Origin: Sphingomonas pseudosanguinis
Lineage (GTDB): Bacteria; Pseudomonadota; Alphaproteobacteria; Sphingomonadales; Sphingomonadaceae
DNA length: 64,000 nucleotides
Direction: 5' to 3'
Assembly (NCBI RefSeq): GCF_014196255.1
Contig: NZ_JACIDH010000001.1
Coordinates: 682,001-746,000, forward strand
In this document: piece by piece, positions 1 to 7,899 of the stretch
How the letters are laid out: the number at the start of each line of letters is the position of its first letter
How positions within the stretch are numbered: the first letter of the stretch is position 1
Made by a program: the position numbers and the translations under genes
Notes under the pieces: model-generated
What the model was told of the DNA's origin: nothing
What the model saw: the letters and a program-made list of their open reading frames with translations, nothing else
Databases searched by the model: none

Positions 1-93
1 CATCGACCTCGTCCAGCCGCTTTCCCGCCATTCGAACCATCTACGACCGATGACGGGCAGGGAGCCGATCGCATATTGTCGTGTTTCCGGACC

Positions 94-432
94 ATGAAGT
101 GCAAGCTGCTCCTGCTCTGTCTGCTGGCATCGTGCGGTTCGCAAGAGCGCGAGGTGTGGACATCGGTCGCGATGGACGGGCGGCGACGATCCGGTTTTGA
201 GATCGTCACGCAGGACGGACAGATCGTTGCGGGGTTTGACGGCTGCAACCGATGGGCCGTGTCCGCGCAAAAGGATATGATCAACACCGAGCTGGAAGAG
301 TGCGCATCCGATCCGCTGCGGGCGGCCTATTGGGCTCTGGTACGGGATGGAGGGGCAAAGCCGGTACGCCAGGAGCGCCAGCTTCTGTTGCGACGAAGCG
401 GCCATCAAGGGATATTCATCCCCAAGCAATAG
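94..432 (+). CDS. small putative lipoprotein
   Basis: A 112-aa protein. The ATG at 94 is followed by a short hydrophobic stretch ending in a lipobox (LLASC), so an envelope lipoprotein is likely. The reading frame is open upstream to base 1 and a TTG lies at 76, but the signal peptide fixes the start at 94. A GFDGCNRW segment near residue 50 resembles the GCNxW core of META/HslJ-type domains, but the protein is too short for a confident assignment. It has no partner gene on its strand, and a repeat pair follows it. Function unknown. Confidence 0.6.
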   Translation: MKCKLLLLCLLASCGSQEREVWTSVAMDGRRRSGFEIVTQDGQIVAGFDGCNRWAVSAQKDMINTELEECASDPLRAAYWALVRDGGAKPVRQERQLLLRRSGHQGIFIPKQ

Positions 433-469
433 GTGCGGTCAGCCGCCAGGCGAGTGTTGGCCTAAGGGT

Positions 470-645
470 GGATCGACATTCATCCTGTTCCTCCCCTGGA
501 AGGGGAGGGGGACCATCCAAAGGATGGTGGAGGGGTGCCCCCGGTCGGGGATGCGGCTCAACCTCTCAGACCAAGACACCCCTCCGTCAGGCCTTTCGGC
601 CTGCCACCTCCCCTTCCAGGGGAGGAAGGAGATGAATGTCGATCC
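470..645. repeat. family B inverted repeat, copy 1
   Basis: The gap between the lipoprotein and the dehydrogenase terminus holds two GC-rich stems (cores CCTCCCCTGGAAGGGGAGG and CCTCCCCTTCCAGGGGAGG) that are also inverted relative to each other. Outside them, 470-484 and 631-645 form a further perfect 15-bp inverted pair, so the whole element can fold as one long cruciform. The other family B copies do not show this outer arm. No coding content is seen here. Confidence 0.8.
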
Positions 646-652
646 GGCCGTC

Positions 653-1888
653 TTAGCTGAAGCGTTCCAGACCGAATGGGGTCAGCGACACCGCTGTCGC
701 ATCCCCCTCCAGCATCCCCGCGACCAGCTCCCCCGTAATCGGCGCCAGCGTCAGGCCGAGATGGTTGTGCCCGAAGGCATAGGACACCCCCCGCACGCCC
801 GGCACCCGGCCGATGGCGGGCAGATAGTCCGGCAAGGTCGGGCGTGCGCCCATCCAGGGCTTGGCGTCCTCGCCGATCGGCAGGCCGAGCGCCGCGATGT
901 GGTGGCGCAGGCGGTTCCACTTGGCCGGGTCGGGCCTGGCCTTGGCGCGCGCGAATTCGACGATACTGGCGGCGCGTAAGCCCCCGGCGAAGCGGGTGAC
1001 GATCATCGAGCGATCCTCGAACACCACCGGGGGCAGGTCGGCGGGCCAGTCGACCTGGGGGCCGGTCTGCAGGTGATAGCCGCGCTCGGCGATGATCGGG
1101 GCTTTCAGGCCGAAGGGGCGGAGTAGCGTGGCGCTCGCCACGCCCGCCGTCACGACGATCTCGCGTGCCGACAGGCGGCGGTCGTCGGTCAGGCGGACCT
1201 CGCCGTCGCCGATCGCTGCGACCCGACCGGTCAGCAGCGTGCCGCCGTCCGCCAGGAAGCGCGTCCGTGCGATGTCGGCGAGCTGGGTCGGGTCGGCGAT
1301 CTGGCCGCTGCCCTCGAAGCGGATGCCACCCGCGATCGGGCTGGCGATCCGGCTTTGCCATTGCGCCAGCTCCGCCTCGGTCAATGCCCGGAAACGTGCT
1401 GTGCCGGTGTCCGCCGCCTGCCAGCCGGCCAGTCCGCATGCGGCGCTCTCGGGCGTTTCCCACAGCACGACATGCCCGTCCTCGCGCAGCAATCCGGGGG
1501 TGTCTAGCGCCGCGACATGCCGCCGCCAGGCGGGCATCGCCTCCGCCAGCAGCGCGGCCAGCGCGGTATGTGCCCGCGCATAGCGATCCGCACGCGCCGC
1601 CCCCAGCAGTCGCAGCGCGAAGGGCAGCCAGGTCCCGATCTCACGCGGTGGAAGCGCCAGCGCACCGCCCCGGCAGAACAGCCTGCCGGCAAAGCCGCGC
1701 ACCATCTTGGGCGAAGCGATCGGCTCGGCCTGTTCGGTGGCGATATGACCGGCATTGCCCCAGGATGCGGCGCGGGGGTTCTCTTCCGCCTCGACCAGCG
1801 TCACCGTCCAGCCGCGCCGTTGCAGCATCAGCGCGGTCGTCATCCCCACGACGCCGCCGCCGATGATCAGCGCGGTTCGATCGGACAT
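653..1888 (-). CDS. FAD-dependent D-amino-acid (D-hydroxyproline-type) dehydrogenase
   Basis: 411 aa, DadA/DAO family. The N-terminus carries the FAD-binding dinucleotide motif (IIGGGVVG), followed by a DAO fold and a GHNHLGLTLAP segment near the C-terminus that is typical of this family. The enzyme should oxidise a D-imino/amino acid and pass electrons to the membrane chain. Lying divergent from a hydroxyproline 2-epimerase-type gene, it most likely acts on cis-4-hydroxy-D-proline; plain D-proline or D-alanine are alternatives. The frame stays open upstream to 3196, but that part is antisense to the epimerase. The start is taken at the ATG at 1888; an in-frame ATG at 1918 is possible. No clear Shine-Dalgarno is seen. 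Confidence 0.82.
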   Translation of the reverse strand: MSDRTALIIGGGVVGMTTALMLQRRGWTVTLVEAEENPRAASWGNAGHIATEQAEPIASPKMVRGFAGRLFCRGGALALPPREIGTWLPFALRLLGAARADRYARAHTALAALLAEAMPAWRRHVAALDTPGLLREDGHVVLWETPESAACGLAGWQAADTGTARFRALTEAELAQWQSRIASPIAGGIRFEGSGQIADPTQLADIARTRFLADGGTLLTGRVAAIGDGEVRLTDDRRLSAREIVVTAGVASATLLRPFGLKAPIIAERGYHLQTGPQVDWPADLPPVVFEDRSMIVTRFAGGLRAASIVEFARAKARPDPAKWNRLRHHIAALGLPIGEDAKPWMGARPTLPDYLPAIGRVPGVRGVSYAFGHNHLGLTLAPITGELVAGMLEGDATAVSLTPFGLERFS

Positions 1889-1931
1889 GGAGGGAGACGC
1901 ATTTTCCGGCTTGGGCATATGCCATATGATA

Positions 1932-1941
1932 CCGTATACGG
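1932..1941. promoter_or_regulatory. palindromic operator CCGTATACGG
   Basis: A perfect 10-bp palindrome in the 75-bp gap between the divergent dehydrogenase and epimerase genes, 22 bp before the epimerase ATG. Its ACCGTATACG core recurs at 4282-4291 before the peptidase gene. GTATAC-centred palindromes are common targets of GntR-type regulators of amino-acid catabolism, but no regulator gene is present in the window. Confidence 0.55.
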
Positions 1942-1963
1942 ATTGTGTAGCAAGGAAATCCCG

Positions 1964-2977
1964 ATGACGACACCGACGATCCGCCACACCTTTTTCTGTA
2001 TCGACGGCCATACCGCCGGCAATCCCGTCCGGCTGGTAGCGGGCGGTGCGCCGCTGCTGCGCGGGGCCAGCATGGCCGAACGGCGGCTGGATTTCCTCGA
2101 ACGGTTCGACTGGATTCGCACCGGGCTGTGCTTCGAGCCGCGCGGGCATGACATGATGTCGGGCGGCTTCCTCTATCCGCCGTGCGAGGCCGACAGTGAC
2201 GCGGCGATCCTGTTCATCGAGACCAGCGGCTGCCTGCCGATGTGCGGCCACGGTACGATCGGCATGATCACCTTCGGCCTGGAAAACGGCCTGATCACCC
2301 CGCGTGAGCCGGGCAAGCTGAAGGTGGAGGTGCCGGCGGGCACCATCCATATCGAATATGAGAAGCAGGGCGCGAAGGTCACGGCGGTGCGCATCCGTAA
2401 CGTGCCCGCCTATCTGGCGGCCGAGGGGATCGAGATCGACGTGCCGGGCTTCGGCCCGCTGACGCTGGATGTCGCCTATGGCGGCAACTATTATGCCATC
2501 GTCGAGCCGCAGGGGGCCTATACCGGCCTCGACGATCTGGGCGCGTCGCGGCTGGTGGAACTCAGCCGCACGATCCGCGAACTGGTGCGCGAGAAGTTCG
2601 AGCCGGTGCACCCGCTCGAACCCTCGATCCGGGGGGTCAGCCATGTGCTCTGGGCCGACAAGCCCTCGGCCGAGGACGCCGATGGCCGCAACGCGGTCTT
2701 CTATGGCGAGCGGGCGATCGACCGGTCTCCGTGCGGCACGGGCACCTCGGCGCGCCTCGCGCATCTGGCGGCGAAGGGGCGGCTGAGCGTCGGCGACCGC
2801 TTCGTCCATGAAAGCTATATCCGCAGCCGCTTCATCGGCCGGGTCGAGGAAGCGACCGAACTTGGCGGGCAGGCGGCGATCGTCCCGTCGATCCAGGGTT
2901 CGGCGGTGTCGACCGGCTTCAACACCATCTGGATCGATCGTGAGGACCCGTTCTGGGCCGGGTTCACGGTGGTGTGA
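1964..2977 (+). CDS. proline racemase family, 4-hydroxyproline 2-epimerase type
   Basis: 337 aa. Both catalytic cysteines of the proline racemase family are present: C94 in MCGHG and C257 in PCGTGT. Two Cys favour racemase/epimerase chemistry over the trans-3-hydroxyproline dehydratases, which replace one Cys. The likely reaction is trans-4-hydroxy-L-proline to cis-4-hydroxy-D-proline in the cytoplasm, feeding the divergent FAD dehydrogenase. The ATG at 1964 has AAGGAAA upstream. Later steps of the pathway (deaminase, semialdehyde dehydrogenase) are not in the window. Proline racemase activity cannot be excluded. Confidence 0.87.
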   Translation: MTTPTIRHTFFCIDGHTAGNPVRLVAGGAPLLRGASMAERRLDFLERFDWIRTGLCFEPRGHDMMSGGFLYPPCEADSDAAILFIETSGCLPMCGHGTIGMITFGLENGLITPREPGKLKVEVPAGTIHIEYEKQGAKVTAVRIRNVPAYLAAEGIEIDVPGFGPLTLDVAYGGNYYAIVEPQGAYTGLDDLGASRLVELSRTIRELVREKFEPVHPLEPSIRGVSHVLWADKPSAEDADGRNAVFYGERAIDRSPCGTGTSARLAHLAAKGRLSVGDRFVHESYIRSRFIGRVEEATELGGQAAIVPSIQGSAVSTGFNTIWIDREDPFWAGFTVV

Positions 2978-2987
2978 ACCCCTACAG

Positions 2988-3051
2988 CCGTTCAGCCTGA
3001 GCGAAGTCGAAGGCCGAGGGAAGGCGCTTCGACTTCGCTCAGCGCGAACGG
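2988..3051. repeat. family A inverted repeat, copy 1
   Basis: Two inverted copies of the GTTCAGCCTGAGCGAAGTCG unit (one with a CGCGAAC variant) sit between the convergent epimerase and peptidase genes. They form a stem of about 20 bp that could serve as a two-way transcript end. Confidence 0.8.
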
Positions 3052-3063
3052 TTCGGGATTGGC

Positions 3064-4266
3064 TCAGCCCAGATCGTCGATCGCGGGCTGGGGCTCGGTG
3101 AACCAGGCGGCGCCCGTCTCGGTCACGTAAAAGTGATCCTCCAGCCGCACGCCGAAGCGTTCGGGCACGACGATCATCGGCTCGTTGGAAAAGCACATGC
3201 CCGGCGTCAGCGGCGTCGTGTCGCCGCGCACCAGATAGGCGGGCTCATGGATCGACAGGCCGATGCCGTGGCCGGTGCGATGCGGCAGGCCGGGCAGGCG
3301 ATAGTCGGGGCCGAGGCCCGACCGGTCGAGCACCGCGCGCGCGGCATAGTCGACCGCCTCGCAACGTACACCCGGGCGGACGGCGGCGAGGGCGGCGGCC
3401 TGGGCTTCCTTCTCGATGTCCCAGATGCGGCGGACCTCGTCGCCGACATCGCCGAACGCATAGGTGCGGGTGATGTCGCTGTGATAGCCGTCGATCAGCG
3501 TGCCGGTGTCGACCAGCACGACATCCCCGTCGCGCAGCACATCGTCCTGCGGCAGGCCATGCGGGAAGGCGGTCGAACGGCCGAACTGCACCGCGCAGAA
3601 ATAATTGCCGGTCGACGCGCCCAGCGCGCGGTGCGCGGCGTCGATGAAGCGGATGACGTCGGACGCGCGAATGCCCTCATGCAGGATACGCGCGGCGCGG
3701 CGATGCACCTCCAGCGTGATGTCCATCGCCTGTTGCATCAGCGCGATTTCGGCCGGCGACTTGATCATGCGGCACCCGTCGACGACCGGTGCGCCGCTGA
3801 CCAGCGCGACGCCGGGTGCTGCGGCGCGGATACGCTCGACGAACAGGAAGGCCATCGCCGGATCGATGGCGAGCGTGGTCGCGCCCGCCGCCCTCAGCGC
3901 GTCGGCGACCAGCGCGGAGGGGCTTTCATCCTCCTCCCAAAGCCGGATGTCGGTGGCGGGGATGGACAGGCTCGCCTCGAACGATCCCAGTTCGAAAGCC
4001 GGGCAGATGAAGATCGGATCGCCCGCGATCGGCAGGAGCATCGCGACCAGCCGCTCGGTCGCGCCCCAGGCGACGCCGGTGAAGTAACGCAGGCTCGCAC
4101 CCGCGCCGATCAGCAGCGCATCGGCGCCCATCTGGCCCATCCGTTCGCGCGCACGGTCGATGCGGCGGGCGCGTTCCTCGGCGCTGATGACGGGGGCGGG
4201 GTTGGCCCAGGGCGACAGGCTCGCCAGTTCGCGCTCCGCAGTCGATCCGCCGATCATCCCTGCCAT
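3064..4266 (-). CDS. M24 family Xaa-Pro peptidase (prolidase/creatinase-like)
   Basis: 400 aa with an N-terminal creatinase-like domain and a C-terminal pita-bread domain. The metal ligands of the family are visible in order: Asp in VDTG, Asp in SDITR, His in TGHGIG, Glu in SNEP and Glu in RLED. It probably releases proline or hydroxyproline from Xaa-Pro dipeptides, which fits the neighbouring epimerase and dehydrogenase. No signal peptide is seen, so it should be cytoplasmic. The ATG at 4266 lies 16 bp from a CGTATACG palindrome shared with the epimerase control region. The exact substrate is uncertain. Confidence 0.87.
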   Translation of the reverse strand: MAGMIGGSTAERELASLSPWANPAPVISAEERARRIDRARERMGQMGADALLIGAGASLRYFTGVAWGATERLVAMLLPIAGDPIFICPAFELGSFEASLSIPATDIRLWEEDESPSALVADALRAAGATTLAIDPAMAFLFVERIRAAAPGVALVSGAPVVDGCRMIKSPAEIALMQQAMDITLEVHRRAARILHEGIRASDVIRFIDAAHRALGASTGNYFCAVQFGRSTAFPHGLPQDDVLRDGDVVLVDTGTLIDGYHSDITRTYAFGDVGDEVRRIWDIEKEAQAAALAAVRPGVRCEAVDYAARAVLDRSGLGPDYRLPGLPHRTGHGIGLSIHEPAYLVRGDTTPLTPGMCFSNEPMIVVPERFGVRLEDHFYVTETGAAWFTEPQPAIDDLG

Positions 4267-4281
4267 GTCATTCGCTCCGTT

Positions 4282-4291
4282 TCGTATACGG
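4282..4291. promoter_or_regulatory. second CGTATACG operator
   Basis: The minus strand reads CCGTATACGA here, matching the ACCGTATACG of the site at 1932-1941. It lies in the 51-bp gap upstream of the peptidase start, placed to overlap a promoter. One regulator probably controls both units. Confidence 0.5.
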
Positions 4292-4317
4292 TTGCGGCTC
4301 TAGCGTGGAATGGATGC

Positions 4318-7300
4318 TCATGCCACCCGGCGCAAGCGATAGCCCTCCGGCCCGTGCGCGACATAGCCGAGCCGGACCGCCCCCTGAAGCGCCGCGACCA
4401 CCGCGCGTTCGACCTGGCGGCCTTGCGCGAAATGCCGGGCGATCTCGGCGGCGGTGAGGGGGCGGTCGGTGGCGAGCAGCGCGAAGACGCTGGCGATGCG
4501 CCCGCCCAGATCGCGCGGGAAACTGGGCTTGGCATCGGCCGGCTCGGCGAGCGGCAGCGTGCGGTCGGCCTGGGCGAGCGGGGTCGCGCCGGCGCGGCGG
4601 CTCTGGAAATCGGGGCGCAGCCATGGCACGCGGCCGCTCCGTTCCTCACCGCGTCGCTCGGCATTGAGCGCGACCAGCCGCGAGACCATCTCCGGCGCGG
4701 CGATGTCGGCGGGCCAGCCATAGGCGGCGATGACGGCGGCATCGATCTGGTCGTGCAGCCGCGCGATCAGGTCGACCGAGCCGATGCGGCGCTGGCCCTC
4801 TTCCTCGGCGGTCAGGGGCTGGCCGGCGACCAACTTGGCGCGCAGATTGTACAGGCCGGTCAGGGTCAGGTCGGGCGTCCCGGCCAAGATGCGCTTGCGG
4901 GTGGCATCGAGTTCGTTGGCCAGATCGGCGATCGTTCGACCGCTGGAGTCGCTGGCATCAGGGAAAGGGAAGGGATCGAAGACCTGCGTCTTGGTATATC
5001 GATGCCCTTGCTCGAACTTCGCCACGCCCATCAGCCCGCAATTGGCATAGGTCCATGCCAGACTGGCGGAGGAAGACAGGACGCCCAGATGATGCGCATC
5101 CTCGCTGGCGACACAGACCAGCATGTTGTCTGGCAGCGTATCTGAATCGAGAAACTGGAAGATGCGGTGCTTGGCGGTCTCGACCGTCGCGATATAGCGG
5201 GAGAGGCCGTCGAGAGCCGAGCGCAATTCGGTGCGGGGTTTGCCCATGATCCACCAGCTATCGAGATAGGCCCGGGCATCTGCGGTTGGTGATTTGTTGA
5301 ATTGCTGTTGTCTGGCCTTTCGAACCGTTCGCAGCAAATGCCCATACACCTCGGGAAAGCGCTGCCGCACCTCGGCTTCGGACAGGCCGAGCAGGTCGAT
5401 CACCATCGCACCCCGCGTCCGCGCGGTCAGGTCGCGGCCGTGGCAATAGGGGCGGATATGGCGCTCCAGCCCTTCGCGGCGGCCAAGACCCAGCATCTCC
5501 GCCTCCGCCCGTGACACGATGAAGCCCGCACCGTGGAGCGATACGCCGCGCGAGCACAGCCATTGGTTGGCGAGCAGCGGCTTGGCGCTTGCGACATCGG
5601 CCCCCACCGACAGGTCCGCATTGATCCGCCCGATCGTCTCGGTAAAGCGGATGTCCGGCGTGTCGCTGTCCAGCCCGCCTTCATGCACGATGCGCAGACG
5701 GCGGCCGTCCTGCCTGCCGCGCGCGATGACCGTCATCGCGATCCGCACCATCGCGGCGTCGGAGGTCGCCTTGGTCCAGGGATGGTCGGGGATGGCCAGC
5801 AGGATCGACAGCGGCGGCGACGCCTCCAACGCACGCGCGATGACGCGGCGGCCAAAGGTCTGGGTGATCGAATTGGTGGTGACGAAGCCGAAGCGGATCA
5901 GCGGGGACCCCCTGGCGGCCAAGGCCTGCGCCGTGCGCTCCCACCAATAGAGCACATAGTCCGCCGCGCGCGGCATCTTGGGGTAGGCGCACCACAGCGC
6001 CTCGGCCATGCCCGCAGGAAGTCGGCCGCGCAGATCCTTGCCGCCGATGAAGGGCGGGTTTCCGATGATGAACTCCGCCTCGGGCCAGGGCGTGCGGGCG
6101 CCCGACGGGGTGAGCAGTGCATCGCCGGTGACGATCGACTGGACATCCTCCAGCACCGGGTCGGACACCTGCCCGCCATTGCGCAGCTGCCAGCGGATAT
6201 AGCCCAGCCACAGCACCAGCTGCGCGATGGCGGCGGCGCGGGCATTGACCTCGATCCCGTGGAAATTGCGCGGATGTACCGTCTCGGTGTCGAGATGGAG
6301 GATTTCCTCGCCCGACAATTCGGCGAGCACTTCCAGCACCTCGCCCTCCAGCCGCTTCATCAGCTCGAGCGTGACATAGAGGAAATTGCCGGTGCCGCAG
6401 GCGGGGTCGAGGATGCGCGTCGCCGCCAGCCTGCGGTGGAAATCGCGCACCCGCTGCACGGCGGCGCGGGGATTGTCGGTCCGCTCATTCTCCATCGCGC
6501 TCAGCACCTGCGCCCAATCGTCGCGCAAGGGCGCGATGACGGTCGCAGTCACCAGCCGCTCGACATAGGCACGCGGCGTATAATGCGCGCCCAGTCGCCG
6601 CCGCTGGTCGGGATCGAGCGCCTGTTCGAGCAGCGTGCCGAAGATCGCCGGCTCGACATCGCGCCAGTCGCGCCTGGCGGCGGCGAGCAATTCGCCGATC
6701 TCCTCGCGATTGAGCGGCAGCGCGTCGGCGGTGTGGAACAGCCCGCCATTGAACCGCCGCACGGCACAGCGCAGCACATTGGCCTCGCCGCCCCGGTCCA
6801 TCGAGCGCCACAGATCCTCGATCCACGGCACGAAGGCGTCGGGCCGCTCGCGCGCATCGGCCAGCAGCGTGACGAAGCCGTCCGGCGGCAACAGCCCGCT
6901 ATGCTCGGCGAACATGGTGAACAGGCAGCGCATCAGGAACAGCGCCACCTGTTCCGGGTCATGCCCGCGCTCCTCCAGCAGCTTGGAGATGCTCGCCAGC
7001 CGCGCGGCCACGTCGCGGGTGACGGCGGCGGCGTGGCGGGTCGGATCGAGCGCAAGCGGCGCTTCCCAGATCGCCGCCAGCCGCTGGCGCACCTCCTCGC
7101 GCCGCAGATCGTCCAGCGTGATGCGGAAGCGGGCACGGTCGGGGAATTGCTTGTAATGTTTGCCCTGGCCGGAAAAGTCGGCGAACAGTTCGATCACCCG
7201 GCCGACATCGACGACGATCAGGAAGGGCGGCCAGCCATGCTCGACCGGCAGCGCCCTGGCATATTGCTCGGCCTGTTCGCGCGCGCGGCGCATGAGGAGG

Positions 7301-7662
7301 TCCCATTGCCGCGAGCGGGGCGCGGCACCGGGTTCGTCGGGCAGCAGGCCGGACAATATGGGGCCGAGATCGGCGAGCGATTTGGCGCCCAGCCCCTCGC
7401 GGCTCTGCTTGGCCTCCAGCACGAAACAGCCGCGCTTGTAGAGGTCGATCCGGCCGCGCCGATCCTCCTCGCCCGGCAGGACGACCGCGCGTTCGAAGAC
7501 ATAGTCGTTGCGCGCGCTGGTGGCGTGGGCGGGTTGGGGCGGGGCGACGCCGATGATCGCGCACAACTCGGTCAGGAACAGCGCATAGTTCGCGCGCTCC
7601 GCCCCGCCTTCGCAGGCCTGCCAGCGCCGGATGAACGCCTCGATCGCCGTCGGGGTCGCCAT
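4318..7662 (-). CDS. MmeI-like (type IIG/IIL) DNA methyltransferase-endonuclease
   Basis: 1114 aa in one chain. Near the N-terminus D73-X9-E83-A-K85 forms a PD-(D/E)XK nuclease signature with the spacing I recall for MmeI. A helical region with AHYTP (359-363) follows, then SAM motif I (DPACGTGNF, 419-427) and the adenine methylase motif IV NPPF (535-538). The target-recognition region comes after these, and an extra C-terminal tail resembles a small winged helix. No separate R, M or S gene is adjacent, so the protein should both cut and modify. The ATG at 7662 has GGGAGGA upstream, buried in a hairpin. It is longer than MmeI (about 919 aa as I recall). Confidence 0.83.
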   Translation of the reverse strand: MATPTAIEAFIRRWQACEGGAERANYALFLTELCAIIGVAPPQPAHATSARNDYVFERAVVLPGEEDRRGRIDLYKRGCFVLEAKQSREGLGAKSLADLGPILSGLLPDEPGAAPRSRQWDLLMRRAREQAEQYARALPVEHGWPPFLIVVDVGRVIELFADFSGQGKHYKQFPDRARFRITLDDLRREEVRQRLAAIWEAPLALDPTRHAAAVTRDVAARLASISKLLEERGHDPEQVALFLMRCLFTMFAEHSGLLPPDGFVTLLADARERPDAFVPWIEDLWRSMDRGGEANVLRCAVRRFNGGLFHTADALPLNREEIGELLAAARRDWRDVEPAIFGTLLEQALDPDQRRRLGAHYTPRAYVERLVTATVIAPLRDDWAQVLSAMENERTDNPRAAVQRVRDFHRRLAATRILDPACGTGNFLYVTLELMKRLEGEVLEVLAELSGEEILHLDTETVHPRNFHGIEVNARAAAIAQLVLWLGYIRWQLRNGGQVSDPVLEDVQSIVTGDALLTPSGARTPWPEAEFIIGNPPFIGGKDLRGRLPAGMAEALWCAYPKMPRAADYVLYWWERTAQALAARGSPLIRFGFVTTNSITQTFGRRVIARALEASPPLSILLAIPDHPWTKATSDAAMVRIAMTVIARGRQDGRRLRIVHEGGLDSDTPDIRFTETIGRINADLSVGADVASAKPLLANQWLCSRGVSLHGAGFIVSRAEAEMLGLGRREGLERHIRPYCHGRDLTARTRGAMVIDLLGLSEAEVRQRFPEVYGHLLRTVRKARQQQFNKSPTADARAYLDSWWIMGKPRTELRSALDGLSRYIATVETAKHRIFQFLDSDTLPDNMLVCVASEDAHHLGVLSSSASLAWTYANCGLMGVAKFEQGHRYTKTQVFDPFPFPDASDSSGRTIADLANELDATRKRILAGTPDLTLTGLYNLRAKLVAGQPLTAEEEGQRRIGSVDLIARLHDQIDAAVIAAYGWPADIAAPEMVSRLVALNAERRGEERSGRVPWLRPDFQSRRAGATPLAQADRTLPLAEPADAKPSFPRDLGGRIASVFALLATDRPLTAAEIARHFAQGRQVERAVVAALQGAVRLGYVAHGPEGYRLRRVA

Positions 7663-7668
7663 ATGTTG

Positions 7669-7701
7669 AAATCCTCCCGATGGGGATCATCGGGAGGATT
7701 T
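7669..7701 (-). promoter_or_regulatory. hairpin sequestering the methyltransferase ribosome-binding site
   Basis: The arms 7669-7682 and 7688-7701 form a perfect 14-bp inverted repeat with a 5-nt loop. In the minus-strand transcript the 3' arm contains the GGGAGGA Shine-Dalgarno, 9 nt before the ATG at 7662. It could act as an RNA switch, or as a DNA operator in this position. Confidence 0.65.
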
Positions 7702-7772
7702 GGATTTACGCGAGCAAATGCCGGGCCGTTTCGGATGTCCGAAACGGATCTTTTTATGCATCGCCGCGCGCT

Positions 7773-7866
7773 CCGTTCAGCCTGAGCTAAGTCGAAGGCC
7801 AAGGGAATCACCGGGCCAAGCACGAACCGGCAAAGCGTACGCTTCGACTTCGCTCAGCGTGAACGG
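7773..7866. repeat. family A inverted repeat, copy 2
   Basis: An inverted pair of GTTCAGCCTGAGCTAAGTCG and CTTCGACTTCGCTCAGCGTG units, about 40 bp apart, downstream of the S10-like peptidase and upstream of the methyltransferase gene. It has one substitution (GCTAAG for GCGAAG). The rest of the 7702-7899 gap shows nothing else recognisable. Confidence 0.8.
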
Positions 7867-7899
7867 CGGCGGGATATTGTCGGGTAATGATTTGGAGGC

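Noticed and set aside
653..3196. Single 847-aa minus-strand protein running through the dehydrogenase and on across the epimerase region
   Set aside because: The upstream part is the exact antisense of the two-Cys epimerase and has no domain; the FAD motif fixes the start near 1888.
5533..7785. 750-aa plus-strand open frame over the methyltransferase
   Set aside because: Antisense shadow; composition is dominated by Arg/Gln/His repeats.
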